A stretch of DNA of 64,000 bases from assembly GCA_965267185.1 (NCBI GenBank), contig OZ253937.1:3286001-3350000 (forward strand). The letters run 5' to 3'. This DNA comes from G965267185 sp965267185. Its GTDB lineage: Bacteria > Pseudomonadota > Alphaproteobacteria > UBA6615. Under the pieces are notes generated by a model. The model saw nothing but the letters and a program-made list of their open reading frames with translations. It did no database searches and was not told the origin of the DNA. How positions within the stretch are numbered: position 1 is the stretch's first letter; every line of letters starts with the position of its first letter. Position numbers and translations under genes: made by a program. This document shows, one piece after another, positions 1 through 8,208 of the stretch.

Positions 1-10
1 ATGGTTGTCG

Positions 11-31
11 CTTGCAGTCTTATATAAGACT
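11..31. promoter_or_regulatory. Candidate GntR operator, site 1
   Basis: Bases 16-31 form a perfect 16-bp palindrome, AGTCTTATATAAGACT. It lies about 90 bp upstream of the dehydrogenase start at 122. With the flank CTTGC it matches 20 of 21 positions of the reverse complement of 10226-10246, and the 16-bp core matches 14 of 16 positions at 3406-3421. A palindrome shared by three upstream regions of one cluster, which also encodes a HutC-type GntR regulator (8209-8982), suggests that regulator's operator. The sequence match is seen directly; the assignment of the protein is inferred. Confidence 0.6.
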
Positions 32-121
32 CGCTAAGTTCAAATTAACAACAAGCGCACCCGTCGACTCGTCAAAGGTTTGTCGAAGGTCTTAAGGGTG
101 GCGTTGAACGGGGACGGATAA

Positions 122-1180
122 ATGAAGCAAATCAATGTTGGGGTGATCGGTACCGGCTGGACCGGCGGCATTCGAGCCAATGCGTGCGCGCGCAGCCCGC
201 TGATCGATGAACTGCATATCGCCGAGATCAACCCCGACCGTTTGGCCGAAGTCAAAAACGAGACCGATCCCAAATTCGCCACGACCGATTGGGAAGAGCT
301 TCTGAAGAACGACGAGATCCATGCCATCGTCGTGTCGGCCACGCCGGAGTCGACCCATTACCCGATGATCAAAGCGTCGCTGGAAGCGGGCAAGCATGTG
401 TTTGTCGAAAAACCGATCTCGACGACGATCGAGGAAGCCGACGAAGTCATCGCACTCGCGCAGGCTAAGAATCTGAAGTTTACAGTCGGCTATTCGCAGC
501 GCTTCAAACCGAAGTTTGCCTATGTGAATAAGGCTTTGAAAGAGGGTTTGATTGGCGAGCCGGTAACTTGCCTAGTTAGTCGCAACGTTACGCGGGAGCT
601 CGGGAACAAGATTACCGGCCGCTCCAAACTGTCGCCTGCCGCGATGGAAGCGACCCACGATCTCGACTTCTTGCTGTGGTGCCTGCAGCCGCGCAAGCCG
701 ATCCGCGTTTATTCGCAAACGTCGGGCAAGCTGTTTAGCCAAAAGAGCGATACGCCCGATCATCAGTGGATCATGGTCACCATGGACGACGGCACGACCA
801 TCACCGTCGGCGCGGGTTGGATCCTGCCGATCGGCTATCCCAACTATTCGCAGTGCTGGATCGAAGTGGTCGGTACCGATGGCGCGCTCACCATCGATGA
901 CACCCACAAGGAAGTGCAGTTCAACACGACCGAGCACGGTATTCGCTATCCGATGTCGTCGATGCCCGGCGAGCCGGTCGACCATGTGTTTGCCGGCCCG
1001 ATGGCCGACGAAACCCTGCATTTTGTCGAGGCCGTTGTTTTCGACCGGCCGGTGATGGTGAAGGGCGATGAAGCCCGGTTGGTCATGGACGTCTACACGG
1101 CTGCCGATTTGTCGGACGAGCTGGGTGAACCGGTGACGCTGCCGCGCAACGATCCTTCGGCGGCAATCGCGGCGAAGTAA
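122..1180 (+). CDS. Gfo/Idh/MocA family oxidoreductase
   Basis: Predicted NAD(P)-dependent sugar or polyol dehydrogenase, 352 residues, cytoplasmic. The N-terminal Rossmann fold carries the GxGxxG loop GTGWTG (residues 10-15). The family signature EKP is at 96-98, with Lys97 the expected catalytic lysine. The C-terminal half fits the usual alpha/beta substrate domain. The ATG at 122 follows a GGGGA-type ribosome site. The gene precedes the TctB/TctA transporter genes in the same direction, with 67 bp between stop and next start, so transport and oxidation of one substrate is plausible. A paralogue lies at 9017-10138, and both have the same palindrome upstream. The exact substrate cannot be read from the sequence. 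Confidence 0.9.
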   Translation: MKQINVGVIGTGWTGGIRANACARSPLIDELHIAEINPDRLAEVKNETDPKFATTDWEELLKNDEIHAIVVSATPESTHYPMIKASLEAGKHVFVEKPISTTIEEADEVIALAQAKNLKFTVGYSQRFKPKFAYVNKALKEGLIGEPVTCLVSRNVTRELGNKITGRSKLSPAAMEATHDLDFLLWCLQPRKPIRVYSQTSGKLFSQKSDTPDHQWIMVTMDDGTTITVGAGWILPIGYPNYSQCWIEVVGTDGALTIDDTHKEVQFNTTEHGIRYPMSSMPGEPVDHVFAGPMADETLHFVEAVVFDRPVMVKGDEARLVMDVYTAADLSDELGEPVTLPRNDPSAAIAAK

Positions 1181-1247
1181 AGAACAAGGTCGGCTTTAGC
1201 CGTACCAAGCGGCGCTGAGGCGGCGTTGCAGAGGGAGGTTATAGGGA

Positions 1248-1772
1248 ATGTCTGATACCGGCCACGATCCGGCACCGCGCAGCGTGTTGAATTTCAATAC
1301 CGTTTTCGGCGTGCTCGGTATCATAATCGGTATCGTTCTCTTCATCATCACGCCCGATCAGGTCGAGCGGCCGCGGCTGTTATTCGGCCAGAAACCGTCC
1401 GGCCTCGATCCCGACTTTTTTCCCCGTCTGGTTTCCGTACTTTTCATTGTTGCGGGTGTGTGGCTGATCTGGCGGGCCCGATCGCTGGTTGAAGAGAACG
1501 CCGTTCTCAAATTAGACGGTGAGGCCGTGACCAACGTTTTGGTGACGGTCGTGTCGCTGCTGGTTCTCGCCCTCCTAATGCCCCGGCTGGGCTTTGTAAT
1601 CTCTTCGATATTGCTGCTGGGCGTGCTGTCGACCTTCTACGGCAACCGCAGCCTTATTGCTGGCGTTGCCATCAGCATTGGGGTCCCACTGCTCTTTTAC
1701 AATATTCTGCGGGTTTGGTTGCAGGTCGTGCTGCCGAAAAATCCCTTCTTCGAGAACATCCTGTGGTTTTAG
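1248..1772 (+). CDS. Tripartite tricarboxylate transporter, small membrane subunit (TctB family)
   Basis: 174-residue membrane protein with about four predicted helices: one near residues 15-35 (GVLGIIIGIVLFIIT), one near 60-75, and two in the C-terminal half. The segment DPDFFPRLVSVLFIVAGVWLI is typical of TctB proteins. TctB is the poorly conserved small subunit that works with the large TctA channel and a periplasmic TctC receptor in secondary uptake of carboxylates. A GGGAGG ribosome site precedes the ATG. The TctA gene follows 38 bp downstream, so the two are almost certainly co-transcribed. Function within the pair follows from family and position. Confidence 0.87.
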   Translation: MSDTGHDPAPRSVLNFNTVFGVLGIIIGIVLFIITPDQVERPRLLFGQKPSGLDPDFFPRLVSVLFIVAGVWLIWRARSLVEENAVLKLDGEAVTNVLVTVVSLLVLALLMPRLGFVISSILLLGVLSTFYGNRSLIAGVAISIGVPLLFYNILRVWLQVVLPKNPFFENILWF

Positions 1773-1810
1773 GACGCTCCCGCACGCGCCGGTGTAGAGG
1801 CAGGTAGGCA

Positions 1811-3349
1811 ATGGAAGAACTATTTATCGCGATGGGCCAGGGCGTCGGGATTTTGTTCAACCCCGACACCATCTTCGTAACCATTCTCTACATGATCGGT
1901 GGCTTGTTGCTCGGTATGTTCGTCGGCGCCTTGCCCGGGCTCACCACGCTAACGGCGATGGCAATTCTCTTGCCGATCGTCTTCTTCCTGCCGCCGATTT
2001 TCGGCATCCCCTTTCTACTCGGCATTTACAAGGGCGGCATTTACGGCGGCAGCATACCGGCCATCCTGGTCTCCATGCCGGGAACCGGAGCGGCGGTTGC
2101 GACGACATTCGATGGCCCGGCGCTGACCCGCAAAGGCAAAGGGCGCAAAGCGCTGGAGATCGCTTTGTTCTCGTCCGTTGCCGGCGATCTCACCAGCGAT
2201 ATCTTCACAATTTTCGCCATCGTTCCGATCGCTCTGATTGCTCTGAAAATCGGACCGCCGGAGCTCGGTGCGGTTTTGTTTCTCAGCCTGATCGTTATTT
2301 CGGCGACCGGCTCGGGCGCCTTCGTGAAAGGCCTCTTGGTCATGGTGCTGGGCCTGTTTATCGCCATGATCGGCCAAGACCCGATCGGTGCGCTCTCGCG
2401 CTTCACCTTCGGGATTTTCGAGCTTCGTTCGGGCATTAGCCTGCTGCCCATGCTGATCGGCTTGTTCGCCTTGTCGGAGCTGCTGCTCAATATCGAGAAG
2501 AAGGCTTCGGCCTATATCGATTCCAAATTGAGTGTCCGTGAGGGTGAACGTCTCAAATTGAGCGAGCTTCGCGCGTGTGGGCGCACCATTATGCGATCGA
2601 CGTTGATCGGTACCTCGATCGGCATTATTCCTGGCGTCGGTCAGGTGGTTGCCGCCTTTGTCGGCTACGCGGCGGCTAAAAACGCCTCGAAGAACCCGGA
2701 AAACTTTGGCAAGGGCGAGCTCGAGGGCGTTGCGGCGGCAGAAGCTGCCAACAATGCGGTCAATGGCCCCACTCTGGTGCCGATGCTGACATTCGGTATT
2801 CCTGGCGACAACATCACCGCGATCTTGCTGGGCGCTTTCATTGCCGTCGGCATGCGGCCGGGTCCGGAATTGATGGCCGAACAGGGTCCGCAGGTGTTTG
2901 CGATTTTGCTGGCGATGGTGCTGGCGAATGTTCTGTTCTTGATCGTTGGCTACTTGTCGATCCCGATCTTTGCGCGGGTTGTTCGTATTCCCAAATCGCT
3001 TCTGATGCCCCTGACCATCATGTTTGCGTTCGCCGGCGTCTTCGCAGTGCGAAACAACGTCACCGACTTGTATGTCCTCGCGACGTTCGGCGTGATCGGC
3101 TACCTCCTACGCAAGTTCCATTTCGATATCGCTCCCTTGGCGATGGCGTTTATCTTGGGGCCGGAAATCGAGCGCGCGATCAGTCAAACGATCAGCCTGT
3201 CGAAAGGCGATGTCGCCAGTTACATCGTTTTTGATCGACCAATTACGGTTGTTATCCTCGTTCTTACGCCGGTTATTGCCTGGTATTTGTGGCGGCGTTC
3301 GACCCGGTTGAAGCGCGAAAGCATGCAGATGGTGACCCAGGAGGAGTAA
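1811..3349 (+). CDS. Tripartite tricarboxylate transporter, large permease (TctA family)
   Basis: 512-residue inner-membrane permease, the usual TctA length, with about a dozen hydrophobic segments. Family hallmarks include the N-terminal glycine-rich region GALPGLTTLTAMAILLP (about 36-52), IYKGGIYGGSIPAILVSMPGT (about 72-93), and the internal repeat of that motif, SIGIIPGVGQVVAAFVGYA and MLTFGIPGDNITAILLGA. TctA forms the proton- or sodium-coupled translocation path for a carboxylate delivered by the TctC receptor. It follows TctB directly. The gene order here is B-A-C, with the receptor gene 155 bp further downstream behind its own candidate operator, instead of the common C-B-A order. Confidence 0.93.
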   Translation: MEELFIAMGQGVGILFNPDTIFVTILYMIGGLLLGMFVGALPGLTTLTAMAILLPIVFFLPPIFGIPFLLGIYKGGIYGGSIPAILVSMPGTGAAVATTFDGPALTRKGKGRKALEIALFSSVAGDLTSDIFTIFAIVPIALIALKIGPPELGAVLFLSLIVISATGSGAFVKGLLVMVLGLFIAMIGQDPIGALSRFTFGIFELRSGISLLPMLIGLFALSELLLNIEKKASAYIDSKLSVREGERLKLSELRACGRTIMRSTLIGTSIGIIPGVGQVVAAFVGYAAAKNASKNPENFGKGELEGVAAAEAANNAVNGPTLVPMLTFGIPGDNITAILLGAFIAVGMRPGPELMAEQGPQVFAILLAMVLANVLFLIVGYLSIPIFARVVRIPKSLLMPLTIMFAFAGVFAVRNNVTDLYVLATFGVIGYLLRKFHFDIAPLAMAFILGPEIERAISQTISLSKGDVASYIVFDRPITVVILVLTPVIAWYLWRRSTRLKRESMQMVTQEE

Positions 3350-3405
3350 TCACGTTTCACCGGTGTTCCTTGACAAGAGCATGGGTCCAATGGTGTCGTT
3401 GCGGA

Positions 3406-3421
3406 AGTCTTATAGAAGAGT
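3406..3421. promoter_or_regulatory. Candidate GntR operator, site 2
   Basis: The sequence AGTCTTATAGAAGAGT in the 155-bp gap between the TctA and TctC genes matches 14 of 16 bases of the perfect palindrome at 16-31. It lies about 84 bp upstream of the TctC ATG, a spacing similar to the other two sites. It is the least symmetric of the three, and its role as an operator is inferred from position and similarity. Confidence 0.45.
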
Positions 3422-3504
3422 TGAGACCGGCCGGAGCTGCGACAGTGAGAAGCCAGAGGTCGGTCGCTTTGTCGTTATATGACGCACTCTAACGGGAGGA
3501 AAAC

Positions 3505-4461
3505 ATGCGCATATCCCTTATGAAGATTTTATCAGCCGTCGCGCTGATGCTCGGTGTGAGCATCGGTGGCGCAGTTGCACAAGATTACCCGAACAAGCCC
3601 ATCACTTTGATCTTGCCGTTGGGTGCGGGTGGGTCTCATGACCTGAATTCACGCGTATTTACCTCGATCATCCCGCAATATCTCAATCAGGCGATGATCG
3701 TGAAATTGATGCCGGGCGCCAGCGGCCAGACCGGCACGGCGGCGGCGGCAACGGCGCCGGCCGACGGTTATACGCTGCTATTCAGCCATAACTTCTTTGA
3801 CCAGCTGCAACAGCATGTTGGAGATCTGCCTTACGATCCGACGAAAGATTTCGTCACCGTCGCACGCCTCAATTCGGCGCGGATGTGCCTGATCGTGCGG
3901 TCGGACTCCAAGTTCCAGTCGATCGAAGAACTTCTCGACTTTGGCCGGGGCAACCCGGGCAAGCTCGAGTTCGCCCATTCCGGCCAGTGGGGCGCGGGTA
4001 TGGTTCCCGGTGCACGTTTGCTCCAGTGGGCCAAGGTTAACGCCAACATGACGCCGTATCGCGGCGGTGGCCCCTCGCTGCGCGCGCTGCTCGCTGGCGA
4101 CGCCGACTTCACCTTGCAGTTCCCCTCGACGATCGCTGGGCAGGGCGACAAGGTGCGCACGCTGGCGTGTGTGAACGACGAGCCGCTCGTCGGCAGCCCG
4201 CCGACCTTCGCGTCTCTGGGCTTCCCCGGTGAAATCGGTGAGATGCATCGCATCATCATGGCGCCGCGCGGTATCCCGGCAGACCGTTTGGCAATCCTGC
4301 GCGAGGCCTTTGTCAAAATGCAGGAAGACAGGACCTACAAGCGCATGATGGGCCGTCTCGGTGAAGACACCAATCTGATGAGCGGTGAGGAATACGAGAA
4401 ACTTCGCCCGGTTCAGAGCGAAGCCTACAAAGCGTTAGTCGATAGTATGACTCAAGGCTAG
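3505..4461 (+). CDS. TctC/Bug family periplasmic solute-binding protein
   Basis: 318 residues. An N-terminal signal peptide (about residues 1-25, ending GGAVAQ) directs export. The mature protein begins with DYPNKPITLILPLGAGGSHD, the standard Bug opening, where the glycine-rich loop contributes to the carboxylate site. PGASGQTGTAAAATAPADGYTLL and the later YRGGGPSLRALLAGDADF are further Bug motifs. It would be the receptor for the TctB/TctA permease upstream. The start is fixed by a strong ribosome site, GGGAGG, 7 bases before ATG. A rho-independent terminator at 4484-4524 ends the transcript just after the gene. The ligand is unknown. Confidence 0.93.
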   Translation: MRISLMKILSAVALMLGVSIGGAVAQDYPNKPITLILPLGAGGSHDLNSRVFTSIIPQYLNQAMIVKLMPGASGQTGTAAAATAPADGYTLLFSHNFFDQLQQHVGDLPYDPTKDFVTVARLNSARMCLIVRSDSKFQSIEELLDFGRGNPGKLEFAHSGQWGAGMVPGARLLQWAKVNANMTPYRGGGPSLRALLAGDADFTLQFPSTIAGQGDKVRTLACVNDEPLVGSPPTFASLGFPGEIGEMHRIIMAPRGIPADRLAILREAFVKMQEDRTYKRMMGRLGEDTNLMSGEEYEKLRPVQSEAYKALVDSMTQG

Positions 4462-4483
4462 CTGCCGTAGGTTTGTTAAGTTC

Positions 4484-4524
4484 ATGGGCGGTGACCTCTA
4501 TCGAGGTCGCCGCCTATCTTTTTT
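4484..4524 (+). terminator. Rho-independent terminator after the TctC gene
   Basis: A 15-bp stem (4484-4498 with 4503-4517, two G-T pairs) with loop TATC is followed by C and six T. It lies 22 bp after the TctC stop and 35 bp before the next start, so it separates the transporter receptor from the downstream pair of genes. Confidence 0.88.
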
Positions 4525-4558
4525 GTTGGAGCGCTACGGGCAACGGGGAGAGAAATAG

Positions 4559-5305
4559 ATGGATCGGGCGATTTGGGCGACCTGGTACGACTTGCCGGAC
4601 GAGGGGCGTAGCGAGTACCTCGATTGGCTGCATGGAGAATATTTGCCGGAGTTGCAGTCGAGGCCGGGCATTGCCTGGGCGGCGCACTACGAAAATCAGG
4701 GCGGCGGCGCCGACATGCAAAAGGTTCGCGATACCTTTCCCGAATCGGAGGGTATGGAAGGCGTTGGCGACGGTACGCAATTTCTTATGTTGGCCGGTGC
4801 GGCTGAGCCGTGGACCTTGCTCGATCCCAGCATCGTTGATGAAGAGCGAGCGCTTACCGGTACGGCGCGCCACATGCTGGATCTGCGCCAAGGCGTGCGG
4901 CCGTGTATTTTTTCGGTGTTTGCGCGCATCGACGGACCCGAGATGGATCAGCGGCCTGCCGGTACCACACCGGGCCCGGCGATCCAGATGGGCAGCTTTC
5001 GCACCGCTAAACTAGAAAACGAATTCGACGTCGGTGCCTGGTATGCCCAATACCGGCTGCCGGCGATGGCGCGGATGCCGGGCTGTATCGCCGCCCGGGT
5101 CATGCTCTCGGTTGCCGGCTGGGCGAAATATTCGGTGCTCTACGAGTTCACCTCGCTCGAAGCACGTTTGCAGAATTTTGAAGAGCCTCACGAGGCGCTC
5201 GCGCTCGATGAGAAGGAATGGACCGGCAAGGTCATTCGCTACACTATGCATACGCCGGGATCGCCGACGGTGGGGCGGCGCATTTGGCCGCCAGTTGAGG
5301 CATAG
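4559..5305 (+). CDS. Two-domain dimeric alpha-beta barrel protein (EthD/DUF-like)
   Basis: 248 residues, no signal peptide or membrane segment. Two similar ferredoxin-like halves are visible: an N-terminal one with YLDWLHGEYLPELQSRPGIAWAAHY (about 20-44) and a C-terminal one with WYAQYRLPAMARMPGCIAARV (about 161-181). This duplicated arrangement resembles EthD and related small catabolic proteins that fold as alpha-beta barrels. A GGGGAG ribosome site lies 8 bases before the ATG. The next gene starts 14 bp after the stop, so the two form a unit downstream of a terminator. No catalytic residue can be assigned; a role in breakdown of the cluster's substrate is an inference. Confidence 0.65.
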   Translation: MDRAIWATWYDLPDEGRSEYLDWLHGEYLPELQSRPGIAWAAHYENQGGGADMQKVRDTFPESEGMEGVGDGTQFLMLAGAAEPWTLLDPSIVDEERALTGTARHMLDLRQGVRPCIFSVFARIDGPEMDQRPAGTTPGPAIQMGSFRTAKLENEFDVGAWYAQYRLPAMARMPGCIAARVMLSVAGWAKYSVLYEFTSLEARLQNFEEPHEALALDEKEWTGKVIRYTMHTPGSPTVGRRIWPPVEA

Positions 5306-5319
5306 GGGAGGCTTGGCCT

Positions 5320-6249
5320 TTGGCCACGATCGACATTCGCTTCGGCGGTTATCAGGGGGCGCAATCGGTTCACAACCGGGCGGTCAAGGTGTTCGGGGAC
5401 ACGCTGGCGCGGTCGCTCGGAGCCGATCTCTCCTTCACACAAATTCCCAGTGTGATCGAGCAGGGCCACGATGCCGTCGAATTGCTCAACATGGTAACGA
5501 CGGGAGAAATGACGTTCTGTTATTTCGCGTCGAGCTACCTCGCCGACCGGGTGCCCGAATTTGCCTTGCTCGATCTGCCCTTCGCGATCCGCGATCGTGA
5601 ACAGGCCTATGCGCTGCTTGATGGGCCGTTGTGCCGTTTTCTGAGCGACAAGATCGACGAGGTCGCCGGATTTCGCGTTGTTTCCTGGTGGGACAATGCG
5701 TTTCGGCATCTCACCAACGGGGTACGGCCGATCCGCCGTCCGGCCGACTGCGCGGGGCTAAAAATCCGCACGCTAAAGAGCGACTTGTACATGCAGTCCT
5801 TCGCCGCGATGGGCTTCGAGCCGGTGTTCTACGACGTGAAAGAGATGGTGCCCGCAGTGGCGTCAGGCTTGGTGGATGCGCAGGAAAACGCCATTACCAA
5901 CACCTACAATATGGGCATGCACGAGCATCACCGCTGGATAACCTTGAGCGGCCATTTCTTCGGACCGGCGGTCGTGCTCTGCCACAAGGAGACCTACGAC
6001 GGCTGGCCCGCAGATGTCCGTGCCGCCGTCGACGCTGCCCTCATGTCAGCCACGGCGACCCAGCGCGAATTCGCAGCGGCTGAGGAAGAGGCGGTTATAA
6101 AGAAGTTCGACCCCTCGCAGAACGAAGTGATTACCTTGAGCGAAGACGAGCGAGCCGAGTTCGTGGCGGCGGTTCAGCCGGTGGTCGAAGCGACGGTCAG
6201 CCGGTTCCGCGACGACTTATTCGAGTTTTTGCCGACCGGCGCGGCTTAA
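5320..6249 (+). CDS. TRAP transporter DctP-like binding protein without signal peptide
   Basis: 309 residues with clear DctP-family features: HRAV..FGDTLARSLG-like opening, FCYFASSYLADRVPEFALLDLPFAI (about 67-91), WWDNAFRHLTNGVRPIRRPADCAGLKIRT (about 125-153, holding the family Arg that binds the carboxylate) and GLVDAQENAITN. The protein starts directly with the first beta strand, MATIDIRFGGYQ. The in-frame stop at 5296-5298 rules out a longer start, so there is no export signal. The start is TTG at 5320 behind GGGGAGG. No DctQ or DctM membrane genes are in the window. It may be a cytoplasmic ligand-binding or enzyme-like relative; an upstream frameshift is the alternative. Confidence 0.8.
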   Translation: MATIDIRFGGYQGAQSVHNRAVKVFGDTLARSLGADLSFTQIPSVIEQGHDAVELLNMVTTGEMTFCYFASSYLADRVPEFALLDLPFAIRDREQAYALLDGPLCRFLSDKIDEVAGFRVVSWWDNAFRHLTNGVRPIRRPADCAGLKIRTLKSDLYMQSFAAMGFEPVFYDVKEMVPAVASGLVDAQENAITNTYNMGMHEHHRWITLSGHFFGPAVVLCHKETYDGWPADVRAAVDAALMSATATQREFAAAEEEAVIKKFDPSQNEVITLSEDERAEFVAAVQPVVEATVSRFRDDLFEFLPTGAA

Positions 6250-6265
6250 AGCGTCTAGCCGAATT

Positions 6266-7153
6266 CTACTCAGAGCCGCGGATCGCATCGAATTCCGGGT
6301 AGAGCAGGCTATAGTCCTGTTCCGCCATGCCGCGGTCGATGGCTTTGTTGAGGAACGTCAGCGTTTCCTTGGCGTAGCGCGCGTCGATGCCCATCGAATC
6401 GGCAAACCGCACCGCCATGCCGAGGTCCTTGTTGAGGTTGTAAACCCGCGACCGGGCATCCCACTTCTCCGACAGGATGTGCTTGGGGAATCGAAACTCG
6501 CTGGAGTAGCTGCGCGCGTTGGAATGGTTAAAGACCTCGACCATGTCGGCCAGCGAAATGCCGGCGTTCTCGGCCATCCGGCCCGCCTCGCAATTGGTCA
6601 GGAAAATCGTGTGCACGACCATGTTGTGGATCAGCTTCATGGCGTGGCCGGCGCCGCTATCGCCCAGATAAAAAATGCTCTTTGCCACTGCATCGAGCAT
6701 TGGCTTGGTCTTTTCGAAGGCGCTCTTATCGCCGCCGATCATCAGTGTGAGCGTGCCCGCATCGGCACCGGTCGCACCGCCGCTCATCGCGGCGTCGAGA
6801 TAGATCACGTCTGATTCGGCCGCCCGCGCCGCGACCCGCCTCGTATCGTCGGGGAAGGAGGTCGTGAGGTCGTAGATCACCGTGCCAACTGCGGCCTTGG
6901 CGAGCACGCCATCGGTGCCGTCGAGGGTTTCTTCGATCTCGGGTGTCGCAGGCACGACATAGAACAGTGTCGCGCCGTCGGCGGCCATGTCGCCGGGGGA
7001 CATGATCGTGGCGTTCTCGAGGTCCCGGAAGGGCGTAAGCGCGTCGTCGGAGACATCCCAAACGCCGGTACTGTAACCGGCTGCGCACAGATTCCGTGCG
7101 ACGCCGCCGCCCATATTTCCCAGGCCGATGACGCCGGCTTCTACTTTGCTCAT
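6266..7153 (-). CDS. NAD(P)-dependent beta-hydroxyacid dehydrogenase (HIBADH family)
   Basis: 295 residues. The Rossmann loop GLGNMG is at 10-15. The substrate loop AMSGGATGADAGTLT (about 122-136) and the catalytic lysine in GHAMKLIHN (Lys173) follow the order seen in 3-hydroxyisobutyrate, tartronate semialdehyde and related dehydrogenases. It should oxidise or reduce a 3-hydroxy acid with NAD(P). I chose the ATG at 7153, since GGGGGAG lies just upstream and MSKVEAGVIGLG is the normal family start; a longer reading frame to 7213 has no support. It converges with the DctP-like gene, 16 bp apart. The downstream position relative to the MarR-GNAT gene suggests possible co-transcription. Confidence 0.9.
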   Translation of the reverse strand: MSKVEAGVIGLGNMGGGVARNLCAAGYSTGVWDVSDDALTPFRDLENATIMSPGDMAADGATLFYVVPATPEIEETLDGTDGVLAKAAVGTVIYDLTTSFPDDTRRVAARAAESDVIYLDAAMSGGATGADAGTLTLMIGGDKSAFEKTKPMLDAVAKSIFYLGDSGAGHAMKLIHNMVVHTIFLTNCEAGRMAENAGISLADMVEVFNHSNARSYSSEFRFPKHILSEKWDARSRVYNLNKDLGMAVRFADSMGIDARYAKETLTFLNKAIDRGMAEQDYSLLYPEFDAIRGSE

Positions 7154-7243
7154 GGCACTCCCCCGATGAATAGCGATGTCTCTTTGCCTACACCGGCGCC
7201 CGGGATGCGGCAACCCTGTCGGGGTTGTGTCGCAAAGGTTGCG

Positions 7244-8158
7244 CTACGGCAGCGCCTTCTCGAACCAATGATGGGCATAAGGTTCGTCGTTAAATGGCTC
7301 GACTTCTCGATAGCCGCACGCGCGATACAACGCATGCGCTTCGGTCAAGGTCCGGTTGGTATCGAGCCGCACAGTGTGTAGCCCGAACTCACCGCTGAGC
7401 ACTTCCAGCTTTTCGAGGATGCGCCGGCCGACCCCCATCCCGCGCACTGTAGTGTCGACCCATAGATGCTTTATCTCCCCGAAATCTCCCTCTTTCCGTC
7501 TAAGTGCGCCGCAGCCCACGGGCCGGCCGTCGAGGCGGGCAATAACCATTGCGCCCGCCGGCGGGACGAGTTCTTCCGCTCGTACGGTATGACTTTTCGC
7601 TGGGTCGAACCCCGTATCGAAGCGCTCGGCCATCTCTGCGAAATAGGCGTCGAGACACCGGCGCGCATCAGAGCTGTTGGGTCGTTCGATGTTTATCAGA
7701 ACCGCAGACGCCTGCATTAGCCGTTCGACTTCTTCCATCGCTGCGGTGAGGCGGGCTTGCTGAGCGGGGCTCAGCGGCTCCAGCACCGTTCGTGCAAAAT
7801 CATCCGACCGGCGGTCGAGTTCGGCCACCTCGCGCTGTCCCTTGCGGGTTAGTTTCACCCAACGGACCCGGCCATCATTCGATGCGGCGTGCCCTTCCAC
7901 CATTCCTTGCCGTTCCAGTGAGCGTAAGAGCCGGCTGACGTATCCGGAGTCGAGTTCTAATCTCGAGCGGAGCTCGCGGACTTCGGCGCCATGATGGCCG
8001 ATCTCAAAGAGAAGCCGCGCTTCGCCCAACGGCCGCCCACGATCCAGAAAACTGTCGTTGAGCGCGCCAATCCGCTTACTGACCGTGCGGTTGAAACTAC
8101 GGATTTGGCCTATTTTATTGTCGCTCATTATCTGACTATAGTCAGATAAATTACTCAT
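7244..8158 (-). CDS. MarR-type regulator fused to GNAT acetyltransferase
   Basis: 304 residues in two parts. Residues about 35-150 form a MarR winged helix (ELRSRLELDSGYVSRLLRSLERQGMVEG, then the wing NDGRVRWVKLTRKGQ). Residues about 165-304 form a GNAT domain with the acetyl-CoA loop VRGMGVGRRI and the helix ALYRACGYREVEPF. MarR-GNAT fusions are a known architecture. They pair sensing with N-acetylation of small molecules, but the substrate is not evident. ATG 8158 has GGGAACGG upstream. ATG 8128 is an alternative start without a ribosome site. A perfect 22-bp palindrome overlaps the first codons, suggesting self-repression. Confidence 0.88.
   Translation of the reverse strand: MSNLSDYSQIMSDNKIGQIRSFNRTVSKRIGALNDSFLDRGRPLGEARLLFEIGHHGAEVRELRSRLELDSGYVSRLLRSLERQGMVEGHAASNDGRVRWVKLTRKGQREVAELDRRSDDFARTVLEPLSPAQQARLTAAMEEVERLMQASAVLINIERPNSSDARRCLDAYFAEMAERFDTGFDPAKSHTVRAEELVPPAGAMVIARLDGRPVGCGALRRKEGDFGEIKHLWVDTTVRGMGVGRRILEKLEVLSGEFGLHTVRLDTNRTLTEAHALYRACGYREVEPFNDEPYAHHWFEKALP
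8128..8149. promoter_or_regulatory. 22-bp perfect palindrome, candidate MarR autoregulatory operator
   Basis: The half-site TTATCTGACTA is repeated exactly in inverse orientation with no spacer. It covers codons 4-11 of the MarR-GNAT gene if translation starts at 8158, or abuts the ATG if it starts at 8128. MarR proteins bind such symmetric sites of about 16-22 bp near their own promoter. The symmetry is seen directly; binding by this protein is inferred. Confidence 0.7.
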
Positions 8159-8208
8159 AGCAACCGTTCCCGTCGATAGGACGCAGTTCTCGCATTATGG
8201 GGTTAGGC

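Noticed and set aside
3289..3492. 67-codon frame between the TctA and TctC genes
   Set aside because: It starts inside tctA and covers the candidate operator; no hydrophobic or family pattern.
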